Assembly: GCA_943325425.2 (NCBI GenBank)
Contig: CALPPJ020000130.1
Span: 1 to 5,103 of the forward strand
Direction: 5' to 3'
DNA length: 5,103 nucleotides
Origin: Bifidobacterium breve
GTDB lineage: Bacteria > Actinomycetota > Acidimicrobiia > Acidimicrobiales > Ilumatobacteraceae
This document shows positions 1 through 5,103 of the stretch, in pieces. Below the pieces are notes generated by a model. The model was not told where the DNA came from, ran no database searches, and was given only the letters and a program-made list of their open reading frames with translations. Position numbers and translations under genes: made by a program. Positions within the stretch are counted from its first letter, which is position 1, and each line of letters starts with the position of its first letter.

Positions 1-402
1 GGAGCAAGGGGCTACAAGGAACCGCGAATCAGTGGATCACTCGAGGCACATCTTGCGCATCGCTACGGCTCAGATACTTCGGTCATCCAAGCATTGATCG
101 CAACAGATTCACGACTATCTGAAACGCTCATTACAGGCCTTCCATACATCAAAGCCGAAGCGATCTATTCAGTCATTCACGAAATGGCACTCAGCCTTGA
201 TGACATTTTGTCGCGTCGAACTCGGGCACTTCTCTTTGATCGCGAAGCCACCCGTCAGGCCGCACAATCGGTCGCAGAACTTGTTGCCCCATTTGCGGGA
301 TGGGACGAACAGCGCATCGAAAAAGAAGTTCTTGCCTTCCACGAAATTTGCGAACACGAAGCAACAATGGGCACCCTGCCCGAAAATCAACTGTATTCCT
401 GA
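1..402 (+). CDS. glpD: Aerobic glycerol-3-phosphate dehydrogenase, C-terminal part (5' truncated)
   Basis: This is the last 133 residues of an FAD-dependent sn-glycerol-3-phosphate dehydrogenase. The enzyme oxidises glycerol 3-phosphate to dihydroxyacetone phosphate at the inner face of the membrane and passes electrons to the quinone pool. The reading frame is open from base 1, so the start, the FAD-binding Rossmann motif and the substrate domain lie upstream of the window. What is visible is the helical C-terminal domain (DAO_C type). It shows the HLAHRYGSD segment, the LPYIKAEAIYSVIHEMA stretch and the very characteristic LDDILSRRTRALLFDRE motif, followed by the AELVAPFAGWDEQRIEKEV helix. 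The protein ends at the usual place for the family, so the 3' end looks intact. The stop codon is 12 nt before the next gene, which has its own Shine-Dalgarno sequence, and this implies co-transcription. A GlpA-like anaerobic subunit is the alternative, but the C-terminal sequence fits GlpD better. Confidence 0.93.
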   Translation, partial: GARGYKEPRISGSLEAHLAHRYGSDTSVIQALIATDSRLSETLITGLPYIKAEAIYSVIHEMALSLDDILSRRTRALLFDREATRQAAQSVAELVAPFAGWDEQRIEKEVLAFHEICEHEATMGTLPENQLYS

Positions 403-414
403 GCGGAGAATGAC

Positions 415-1935
415 ATGACTGGTAAGACTTTTTCTCGAGAGATCACATCGCCGATTGATCTCAAACAAAATGGGCAGACTCCCGCGCGCAATCATTTGCA
501 ACATCGCACCATTGCACTCACTGACCAACAAATCGCTGATCTCGCAAAAATCTGCGAAACAATTACTGCACCAATCGAAACGGCGTTGGCAAGTCGCGAC
601 TGGTGGCCGCTCAGCATGCACTGGGCGATCGCCGGCGAAGTGCCCGCACGAGCTGCAGCAATTGTTCGACCCACATCGACCGAACAAGTTTCACAAGTTC
701 TCTCATACTGCAATGAAAACAACGTTCCATTAACTGCTGCCGGCGGGCGAAGTGGAGTGTGTGGCGCTTCAATTCCTTTGTATGGCGGCGTCATTTTGGA
801 CACCACCGCGATGCAAGGCGTTATTGCACTTGATGACGACTCACTCACAGTCGAAGTTCTACCTGGAACGTTTGGCCCCGACCTAGAAGCACATATTCAG
901 TCTTTGGGATTCACTGTTGGTCACTACCCGCAAAGCTTTGATATCGCGACCGTCGGGGGTTGGGTGGCTTGTCGCGGAGCCGGCCAGTACTCAACGCGTT
1001 ACGGCAAGATCGAAGACATGGTCGTTGCACTTGAAGTCGTACTCGCTGATGGCACGATTATCACGACCGGTGGCTCACCTCGCGGCGCCAGTGGGCCCGA
1101 TCTCAATCAAATCTTCATTGGTAGTGAGGGAACACTTGGCGTTGTGACCCGCGTCTGGCTCAAGTGTCATCCGGTCGCAACGTTAGAACGTCGCGCTGCA
1201 TTTGGATTCGCCACATTTGAAGATGGCCTTGACGCCTGTCGTCGCATCATGCGCCGCGGCGCAACTCCCGCCGTACTTCGTTTGTATGACGCACCCGAAA
1301 GCCAACGTGGACAAGGTGGCGATGGAGTCGTATGCGCGCTTCTCGTTCTTGATGAGGGCGATGTTGCCTCGGTAACTGCATCGATGAACATCGTCGAAGA
1401 AGAATGTCTAGCAACGATTGGTTGTCTTCCCCGCGATATCGAAACAGTTGAACGCTGGATGCACCACCGCAATGACACCAGCGCGCTACAGGCCCTCACC
1501 AAAAAAGGGTTTGTCGTTGACACCATGGAGATCGCGGCACCATGGTCAACCCTTCCCGCAATCTTTAATGCCACTCGCGCCGCGATGCTCGAAGTTCCGT
1601 ACGCGCGCTCCTCAACTTGTCACTTGTCGCACAGTTACATCGATGGTGCTTGTTTGTACTTCACCTTTGCGGCTAATCCGCCTGCAGAAGAAGTTGAGAA
1701 AACGTATGTCGCGCTGTGGGATGCGGGCACTCGTGCAGTTCTTGCTCACGGCGGAAACCTCAGTCATCATCACGGAGTCGGACTCAATCGTTCGCGCTTT
1801 GTACAAGAAGCGCTTGGTTCGGCGTTTAATGTGCTTGTCGCGATGAAAAACTCCATGGATCCGCGTGGCATCTTGAACCCCGGAAAGATGGGGCTTCCGC
1901 TCCCTGATTATTTGGAGGCAACACAGTGGCCATAA
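415..1935 (+). CDS. FAD-linked oxidase of the alkyl-DHAP synthase (AGPS) family
   Basis: The product is 506 aa, a flavoprotein of the vanillyl-alcohol-oxidase superfamily. The FAD-binding_4 domain spans about residues 80-215. It has the pyrophosphate loop AAGGRSGVCGAS (108-119), the GHYPQSFDIATVGGW segment (169-183), an RYGKIEDMV motif (195-203) and GSEGTLGVVT (236-245). The substrate/cap domain covers about 255-495. AGPS hallmarks are present: the PAVLRLYD segment (285-292), whose Arg289 aligns with the arginine essential in mammalian AGPS; STCHLSHSY (400-408); a CLYF stretch (413-416) in the region of the catalytic tyrosine; the HHHGVG loop (451-456); and a C-terminal MDPRGILNPGKMG. Mammalian AGPS swaps the acyl chain of acyl-DHAP for a fatty alcohol to start ether-lipid synthesis; bacterial homologs are mostly uncharacterised. 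No transmembrane segment or signal is seen. The ATG is preceded by GGAG (405-408) with 6-nt spacing. Gene context (glpD before, kinase after) points to a glycerol-phosphate or DHAP-like substrate. A 2-hydroxyacid (D-lactate/glycolate) oxidase is the less likely alternative. Confidence 0.85.
   Translation: MTGKTFSREITSPIDLKQNGQTPARNHLQHRTIALTDQQIADLAKICETITAPIETALASRDWWPLSMHWAIAGEVPARAAAIVRPTSTEQVSQVLSYCNENNVPLTAAGGRSGVCGASIPLYGGVILDTTAMQGVIALDDDSLTVEVLPGTFGPDLEAHIQSLGFTVGHYPQSFDIATVGGWVACRGAGQYSTRYGKIEDMVVALEVVLADGTIITTGGSPRGASGPDLNQIFIGSEGTLGVVTRVWLKCHPVATLERRAAFGFATFEDGLDACRRIMRRGATPAVLRLYDAPESQRGQGGDGVVCALLVLDEGDVASVTASMNIVEEECLATIGCLPRDIETVERWMHHRNDTSALQALTKKGFVVDTMEIAAPWSTLPAIFNATRAAMLEVPYARSSTCHLSHSYIDGACLYFTFAANPPAEEVEKTYVALWDAGTRAVLAHGGNLSHHHGVGLNRSRFVQEALGSAFNVLVAMKNSMDPRGILNPGKMGLPLPDYLEATQWP
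1914..1918 (+). promoter_or_regulatory. Shine-Dalgarno site inside the oxidase gene, fixing a GTG start
   Basis: The sequence GGAGG lies inside the last codons of the upstream oxidase gene, 7 nt before the GTG at 1926. It is the strongest ribosome-binding site in the window. It supports GTG as the true start of the small membrane protein even though this makes the two genes overlap by 10 nt. Confidence 0.75.
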
Positions 1936-2354
1936 GTTCAACGTCCGGCAGTCCAACTTCGTCCCGTTGGGACGTTGCCGCAATACGCGCTGGGGCATCC
2001 GTTGCATTGGTATTCGCCGTTCCATTTTCCATTGCGGCACGCATTTTCTCCGATAGCGGTCTCGCTGTCATTTTGTCACTGTGTGCGGCGATCGGATTTT
2101 TGTTAGGCGCCGCCGTTGCCGCATGGCATCAACAACGTCGCACACCACTTTCACATGCCATTGTCACCGCGGCATTGAGTTACATCATCCCGCAAACAGT
2201 TTTCATCATCATCAAGTTGGCTCGTGGCGGTGAAGTGCGTTGGCTTGGCGTCTTTTTCAACTTGACAGTCACCTTGACCGTCGGTGTCATCGGCGGGTTT
2301 ATCGGATCAACGATGCAGAAGAACGGCGCTGTTCCCAAAGGACGTCGGTCATGA
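1926..2354 (+). CDS. Small four-helix integral membrane protein, unknown function
   Basis: The product is 142 aa and I do not recognise its family. It has a short polar Ser/Thr-rich N-terminus, then four hydrophobic segments at about residues 18-41, 46-67, 77-98 and 106-128. A basic turn WHQQRRTP (67-74) lies between helices 2 and 3, a charged turn ARGGEVR (99-105) between helices 3 and 4, and a basic tail KNGAVPKGRRS at the end. The positive charges after helices 2 and 4 suggest that both ends and the middle loop face the cytoplasm. No NPA motif of aquaglyceroporins and no ABC or MFS signature is present, so it is not GlpF. The GTG start has a strong ribosome-binding site. The gene overlaps the oxidase by 10 nt and the kinase by 4 nt (ATGA), so it is translationally coupled to both. 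This argues for a job in the same pathway, such as a membrane partner of the oxidase or a substrate-uptake helper; that role is inference. Confidence 0.8.
   Translation: MAISSTSGSPTSSRWDVAAIRAGASVALVFAVPFSIAARIFSDSGLAVILSLCAAIGFLLGAAVAAWHQQRRTPLSHAIVTAALSYIIPQTVFIIIKLARGGEVRWLGVFFNLTVTLTVGVIGGFIGSTMQKNGAVPKGRRS
2337..2342 (+). promoter_or_regulatory. Shine-Dalgarno site that sets the kinase start
   Basis: AAAGGA lies 8 nt before the ATG at 2351. It decides between this ATG and a longer in-frame reading that could begin at 2240. The longer version would add 37 Arg-rich residues unlike any FGGY kinase and would be read entirely inside the membrane-protein gene. Confidence 0.65.
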
Positions 2355-3859
2355 GCACATCAATTCTGGTGATTGATGTCGGTACAAGTGGTTTACGCGC
2401 CGCCGTCGTTCGACCCGACGCAACTGTCGCTGCAATGCACTATCGCGAGTTTGTGCCTCAGTCACCATTTTCCGGCCTTGTTGAATTTGATGCCACCGAA
2501 ATGGCCCGACTCGTCCTTGAAGTCGCTCATACGTCACTTGCCGAAGCAGGCCCAGTCGCGGCAGTTGGCATTACAACTCAACGGGCCTCAACCATCTTGT
2601 GGGATCGCTCAACAGGTGTTCCGCTCGGACCTGCTTTAGGTTGGCAAGATTTACGCACCGTGGGCGAATGCATCATGGCGAAGGCCGAGCACGGACTGGC
2701 GTTAGCTCCAAACCAAACGGCAACCAAGGCTGCATGGCTCCTGAAAACATACGTCGGCGACGAACAAGCCATTGCTGCACGCGCTGACAACTTATGTATC
2801 GGCACAGTTGACAGTTGGATTGCCTGGACACTCTCGCAAGGAACCCTGCATGTCACTGATCACAGCAATGCCGCGGTGACTGGTCTTGCTGATGTGTTAT
2901 CTCATGACGACATTCGTTGGCATGAACGCGCCTGTTCAGTATTAGGTGTACCAATCAGAATGTTGCCGACTCTTGTTGCGTCATCGGGCATCATCGGACT
3001 GGCAACTGCTTTGCCTGGTTCGCCACCAATCGCGTCCATCGCCGGCGACCAGCAGGCATCGCTCATCGGTCAATCATGCGTTCGTCGCAATATGGCGAAG
3101 TGCACTTTTGGCACGGGCGGCATGATGAATGTGTGCCTCGGCGAGAGCAAACCTGTTTCGGCTGAGCGCAGTCGAAACGGAACATTCCCAATTGTCGGCT
3201 GGAGTCAGGTGGCCAACGATGCTTCTCATCTGGTGACCTGGGGAGCCGAAGCAATCATGTTGTCAGCTGGCACCAATGTTGAATGGCTCCGCGACGACAT
3301 GGGTCTCATTTCCACAGCTGAAGAAAGTGATGCGGTCGCTCGAGCCTGTCAAACGTCCGACGGAGTTGTTTATGTGCCCGCACTTCTTGGCCTCGGAACT
3401 CCGCACTGGGATTACGGCGCACGAGGAGCCCTCTTCGGCCTCACCCGCGGATCAACTCGCGCTCATATTGTTCGGGCGGTCCTCGAAGGTGTCGCCCACC
3501 GTGGTGCCGACCTTTTGGAGGCCATCGAGACTGACTACCCCAATGTGTCGGTACCCGAAATCAGGGTCGACGGCGGGATGAGTCGTAACCCCACTTTTAT
3601 TCAGGCACTAGCCAATGCCACCAACCGACCAATCTCGGTCTCTCCGATCACCGAGGCCACCACGCTCGGGGCGGCATATTTGGCTGGTTTGGCCGTCGGA
3701 ACTTGGTCAAATCTTCAGGAAATTGAGTCTTTGTGGTCACCACACGCCACCGTTGACCCGCAGTCCAACTACGATCGTCCTGCGGTTCGCGCCCAGTGGG
3801 AGCGGGCTGTGACCCGTGCCGCCGGATGGATCACCGAACTTTCGAGTCTCGACTTCTAG
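2351..3859 (+). CDS. FGGY-family kinase, glycerol-kinase-like (GK5-like) with altered substrate pocket
   Basis: The product is 502 aa, the usual length for glycerol/carbohydrate kinases, and it should phosphorylate a polyol with ATP in the cytosol. The N-terminal FGGY domain (about 4-245) has the phosphate loop DVGTSGLRA (9-17), TTQRAS (75-80), GWQDLRT (97-103), GTVDSW (151-156) and the catalytic AGDQQA (231-236, Asp233). The C-terminal domain (about 250-490) has FGTGG (253-257), VPALLGLGTPHWD (342-354), the FGGY signature around GALFGLTRGST (359-369) and the adenine-binding DGGMSRN (407-413), then LGAAYLAGLAVG (439-450). Compared with E. coli GlpK, Arg83, Trp103, Asp245 and Gln246 are kept (R78, W98, D233, Q234). 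Glu84 is Ala79, Tyr135 is Asn121 and Phe270 is Met258. The glycine-rich loop that binds the inhibitor fructose 1,6-bisphosphate in GlpK is absent (about 211-228). TQRA and WQDLR recall eukaryotic glycerol kinase 5. The start overlaps the upstream stop (ATGA). FGGY kinase is near certain; glycerol as substrate is not. Confidence 0.88.
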   Translation: MSTSILVIDVGTSGLRAAVVRPDATVAAMHYREFVPQSPFSGLVEFDATEMARLVLEVAHTSLAEAGPVAAVGITTQRASTILWDRSTGVPLGPALGWQDLRTVGECIMAKAEHGLALAPNQTATKAAWLLKTYVGDEQAIAARADNLCIGTVDSWIAWTLSQGTLHVTDHSNAAVTGLADVLSHDDIRWHERACSVLGVPIRMLPTLVASSGIIGLATALPGSPPIASIAGDQQASLIGQSCVRRNMAKCTFGTGGMMNVCLGESKPVSAERSRNGTFPIVGWSQVANDASHLVTWGAEAIMLSAGTNVEWLRDDMGLISTAEESDAVARACQTSDGVVYVPALLGLGTPHWDYGARGALFGLTRGSTRAHIVRAVLEGVAHRGADLLEAIETDYPNVSVPEIRVDGGMSRNPTFIQALANATNRPISVSPITEATTLGAAYLAGLAVGTWSNLQEIESLWSPHATVDPQSNYDRPAVRAQWERAVTRAAGWITELSSLDF

Positions 3860-3926
3860 AGTTTGGAGTTGCTCTTGCCAGTCTCGGCACATAAGGCTGT
3901 CGATAAGAGTTTGTGAAAGGAACCCC
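3860..3926 (+). other. Intergenic spacer between the two gene groups
   Basis: These 67 nt are the largest gap in the window and the likely boundary between the glycerol-phosphate operon and the ferritin-like pair. There is a weak hairpin, TGCC/GGCA (3876-3889), and a broken inverted repeat CTCTT/AAGAG (3872-3876 and 3905-3909). Neither is followed by a T-tract. A TTGCCA hexamer (3875-3880) resembles a -35 box, but no good -10 box lies at the right distance. Read-through from the kinase gene is therefore possible, and a promoter here cannot be shown from the sequence alone. Confidence 0.5.
3916..3921 (+). promoter_or_regulatory. Shine-Dalgarno site that sets a GTG start
   Basis: AAAGGA lies 5 nt before the GTG at 3927. 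It supports this start over a longer in-frame reading that begins at 3816 inside the kinase gene; the extra 37 residues of that version show no resemblance to a ferritin-like helix. Confidence 0.65.
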
Positions 3927-4454
3927 GTGACCGCTTCGAAGATCATCAGCGATAGCCCAGTTCGACCTACCGAGGCCGACACCGAGCTTCTCGCATCGGC
4001 TCAAGCCACTGCATTGGCAGTACGCGATCTCTACCATGCCGCTGTTGAAGCGGGTGCTGGTGGCGATCATGTGGCCAGCCTTGTCGCAATCGCCGCCCAC
4101 CATGACGCCTATGCCCAAGCAATCTCGTCGTTGATTGGACGCGCTGCTCCGCAGGCACGCGACAGCAAACTGTTTGCGGCTAACAAAGCCGACTTTGGTG
4201 CTGACACCACGGCTGTTGCCCTGGCTGCCCACACTCTTGAAAATGATCTTGTTGCCGCCCACACCGAAGTTGTTGGCGCACTTGAAGGAACTGAAGGCGC
4301 CGCACTTGTGGCGTCAATGATCATCATCGAAGCCCGCCATGTTGTGGCGTTAGCAACGATCGCGGGCAAGTCACCTGTCAGTGACACCGATTTGTTTTTA
4401 GTCACCCCCGAGGCTGCAACAGCAGACGCTCAGACCACGACGACCATCGCCTGA
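3927..4454 (+). CDS. Cytosolic ferritin-like four-helix-bundle protein, probable degenerate paralog
   Basis: The product is 175 aa with no signal peptide or membrane segment. Its length and heptad-like Ala/Leu spacing predict four long helices at about residues 17-43, 47-71, 93-120 and 122-147, followed by a disordered Thr/Ala tail. The pattern fits the ferritin-like superfamily (DUF4439 or Ferritin_2 type). Helix 4 has a clean ExxH (E135, H138). Helix 3 has E105 and H112. Helices 1 and 2 are weak in ligands: H37, H58, H59 and D60, with no Glu in the places where the downstream paralog has E92, E100 and E128. Aligned by eye, YHAAVEAG (36-43) matches YEAVAAAG in the next protein, and HDAYAQA (59-65) matches HKAHAEA. 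Metal binding may therefore be lost or reduced. The gene lies 13 nt upstream of its paralog and is probably co-transcribed with it. The fold is fairly sure; the function is unknown. Confidence 0.75.
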   Translation: MTASKIISDSPVRPTEADTELLASAQATALAVRDLYHAAVEAGAGGDHVASLVAIAAHHDAYAQAISSLIGRAAPQARDSKLFAANKADFGADTTAVALAAHTLENDLVAAHTEVVGALEGTEGAALVASMIIIEARHVVALATIAGKSPVSDTDLFLVTPEAATADAQTTTTIA

Positions 4455-4467
4455 TTCGGAGATCATC

Positions 4468-5103
4468 ATGAACAACTCACATCGCGAAGAACTTCATACT
4501 TTCTCCAAAATTGTCAAGGCAACCCAAGGTGCCGACTTTGGTCCGGCTCTGCAGTCGTCGCTTTCTCGTCGCCGTTTCTTCATCGCTGGAGGCGCCACCA
4601 TTTCGTTTGGTGCACTTCTCGCAGCGTGTGGTGGTTCGACAACAACAGAGATCGCTCGAATCGGCAACGCTCCTGAAAAGACTGAACTCGTTGACGCCCC
4701 AGTCACTGATATCGCTCTGTTGCGCACTGCGACATCGCTTGAACACAATGCCATCTTTGTTTACGAAGCCGTTGCAGCCGCCGGCCTTTTGTCAGGTGAT
4801 GCCGCCACTTTGGCCGCTCGTTTTTTGAGTGACCACAAGGCCCACGCCGAAGCAACCGCATCGCTTACTGAGAAGTTGGGTGGCAAGGCTTTCAGCGAAC
4901 CCAACCCGCGTTTGCAATCGATCTACATTGAGCCCGCTTTGCGACTCATCGCCGGCGACAAAGCCTCAGGAGTCTCGGCAACCGACGATCCCGTAGCCGA
5001 CGTTCTGGCCTTGGCTTACGCCTTGGAAACCATTGCTGGTTCGACCTACCAGGTCTATGTCCCGATGTTGGCCGACCCCGCATTGCGCAGTGCTGCCATC
5101 GGA
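4468..5103 (+). CDS. Tat-exported ferritin-like lipoprotein (3' truncated)
   Basis: The frame is open from the ATG to the window edge, giving 212 residues with no stop, so the C-terminus lies outside. The N-terminus has an unusually long polar stretch of 32 residues, then a twin-arginine motif SRRRFF (33-38), a hydrophobic segment (39-53) and a lipobox LAAC (51-54) followed by GGSTTT. This predicts export of the folded protein by Tat and lipid anchoring at Cys54 on the outer face of the membrane. No other in-frame start lies before the twin arginines, and GGAG (4458-4461) sits 6 nt before the ATG. The mature part is helical and ferritin-like: TSLEHNAIFVYEAV (89-102, E92 and E100), DHKAHAEA (122-129, H123, H126, E128) and LALAYALETIAGSTYQVY (180-197, E187, Y194). 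The last helix, where an ExxH would be expected, is cut off. Export by Tat agrees with a protein that takes up its cofactor in the cytoplasm. Family membership is DUF4439- or Ferritin_2-like; function unknown. Confidence 0.85.
   Translation, partial: MNNSHREELHTFSKIVKATQGADFGPALQSSLSRRRFFIAGGATISFGALLAACGGSTTTEIARIGNAPEKTELVDAPVTDIALLRTATSLEHNAIFVYEAVAAAGLLSGDAATLAARFLSDHKAHAEATASLTEKLGGKAFSEPNPRLQSIYIEPALRLIAGDKASGVSATDDPVADVLALAYALETIAGSTYQVYVPMLADPALRSAAIG
4567..4629 (+). other. Twin-arginine signal with lipobox (coding part)
   Basis: These bases encode residues 34-54 of the lipoprotein: the two consensus arginines of SRRRFF, a moderately hydrophobic Gly/Ala-rich core and the LAAC lipobox ending in Cys54. 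The order (RR, phenylalanine at the +2 to +3 positions, short core, lipobox) fits bacterial Tat lipoproteins and explains both export route and anchoring. Confidence 0.82.

Noticed and set aside
169..687. Long open frame on the minus strand (172 codons)
   Set aside because: It lies opposite the glpD end and the oxidase gene, both of which match known families; its translation is Cys-rich with low-complexity character and no domain, as expected for an antisense shadow.
2240..2350. Possible N-terminal extension of the kinase by 37 residues
   Set aside because: The extension is Arg-rich, lies wholly inside the membrane-protein gene in another frame and has no FGGY similarity. The ATG at 2351 has a ribosome-binding site, an ATGA overlap, and is followed directly by the phosphate-loop strand.
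1926..2354. Membrane protein as the glycerol facilitator GlpF
   Set aside because: It is about half the length of GlpF, has four instead of six helices and lacks both NPA motifs.
3875..3906. Sigma-70-type promoter with TTGCCA as -35
   Set aside because: At 16-19 nt spacing the candidate -10 hexamers match TATAAT poorly, so the call would rest on one hexamer only.
3872..3909. Rho-independent terminator after the kinase gene
   Set aside because: The possible stems are only 4-5 bp, are broken by a bulge and are not followed by a run of T.
3816..3926. Possible N-terminal extension of the cytosolic ferritin-like protein
   Set aside because: It overlaps the end of the kinase gene, includes several Cys and Arg residues unlike the rest of the protein, and the GTG at 3927 has AAAGGA 5 nt upstream.
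3831..4262. Minus-strand open frame of 143 codons opposite the ferritin-like gene
   Set aside because: It crosses the spacer and two genes, has no ribosome-binding site that I could see and no recognisable motif.

Overview
The window reads as a stretch of a mid-GC actinobacterial chromosome. The support is the actinobacterial flavour of the GlpD C-terminus, a Tat-type lipoprotein with a ferritin-like fold, use of GTG starts, and tightly packed genes on one strand. A freshwater or marine Acidimicrobiia-type lineage is plausible, but that is an impression from memory and not a demonstrated assignment. All six genes are on the plus strand, and almost every base is coding.

Region 1 (1-3859) is a compact glycerol-phosphate/ether-lipid-like operon. 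It holds the C-terminal end of an aerobic glycerol-3-phosphate dehydrogenase (GlpD), then an FAD-dependent oxidase of the alkyl-dihydroxyacetonephosphate synthase (AGPS) family. A small four-helix membrane protein of unknown function follows, and then an FGGY-family kinase of the glycerol-kinase type. The genes are separated by 12 nt or overlap by 10 and 4 nt, so they are very probably co-transcribed and partly translationally coupled. The kinase keeps the catalytic Asp but has replaced several residues that hold glycerol in E. coli GlpK. It recalls the eukaryotic GK5 branch more than classical GlpK. Together the set suggests metabolism of glycerol 3-phosphate/dihydroxyacetone phosphate plus a related, possibly bulkier, glycerol derivative. 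The real substrate of both the oxidase and the kinase is open.

Region 2 (3860-3926) is a 67-nt spacer with no convincing terminator or promoter. It separates the metabolic operon from region 3.

Region 3 (3927-5103) holds two adjacent genes for helical-bundle, ferritin-like proteins that are recognisable paralogs of each other. The first is cytosolic and has lost most of the side chains that could act as metal ligands. The second has a twin-arginine signal and a lipobox, so it should be exported folded and anchored to the outside of the membrane. It runs off the right edge. Their role is unknown. An inside/outside pair of related bundles is the most unusual feature of this part.

No RNA genes, insertion sequences, CRISPR arrays or long repeats were seen.
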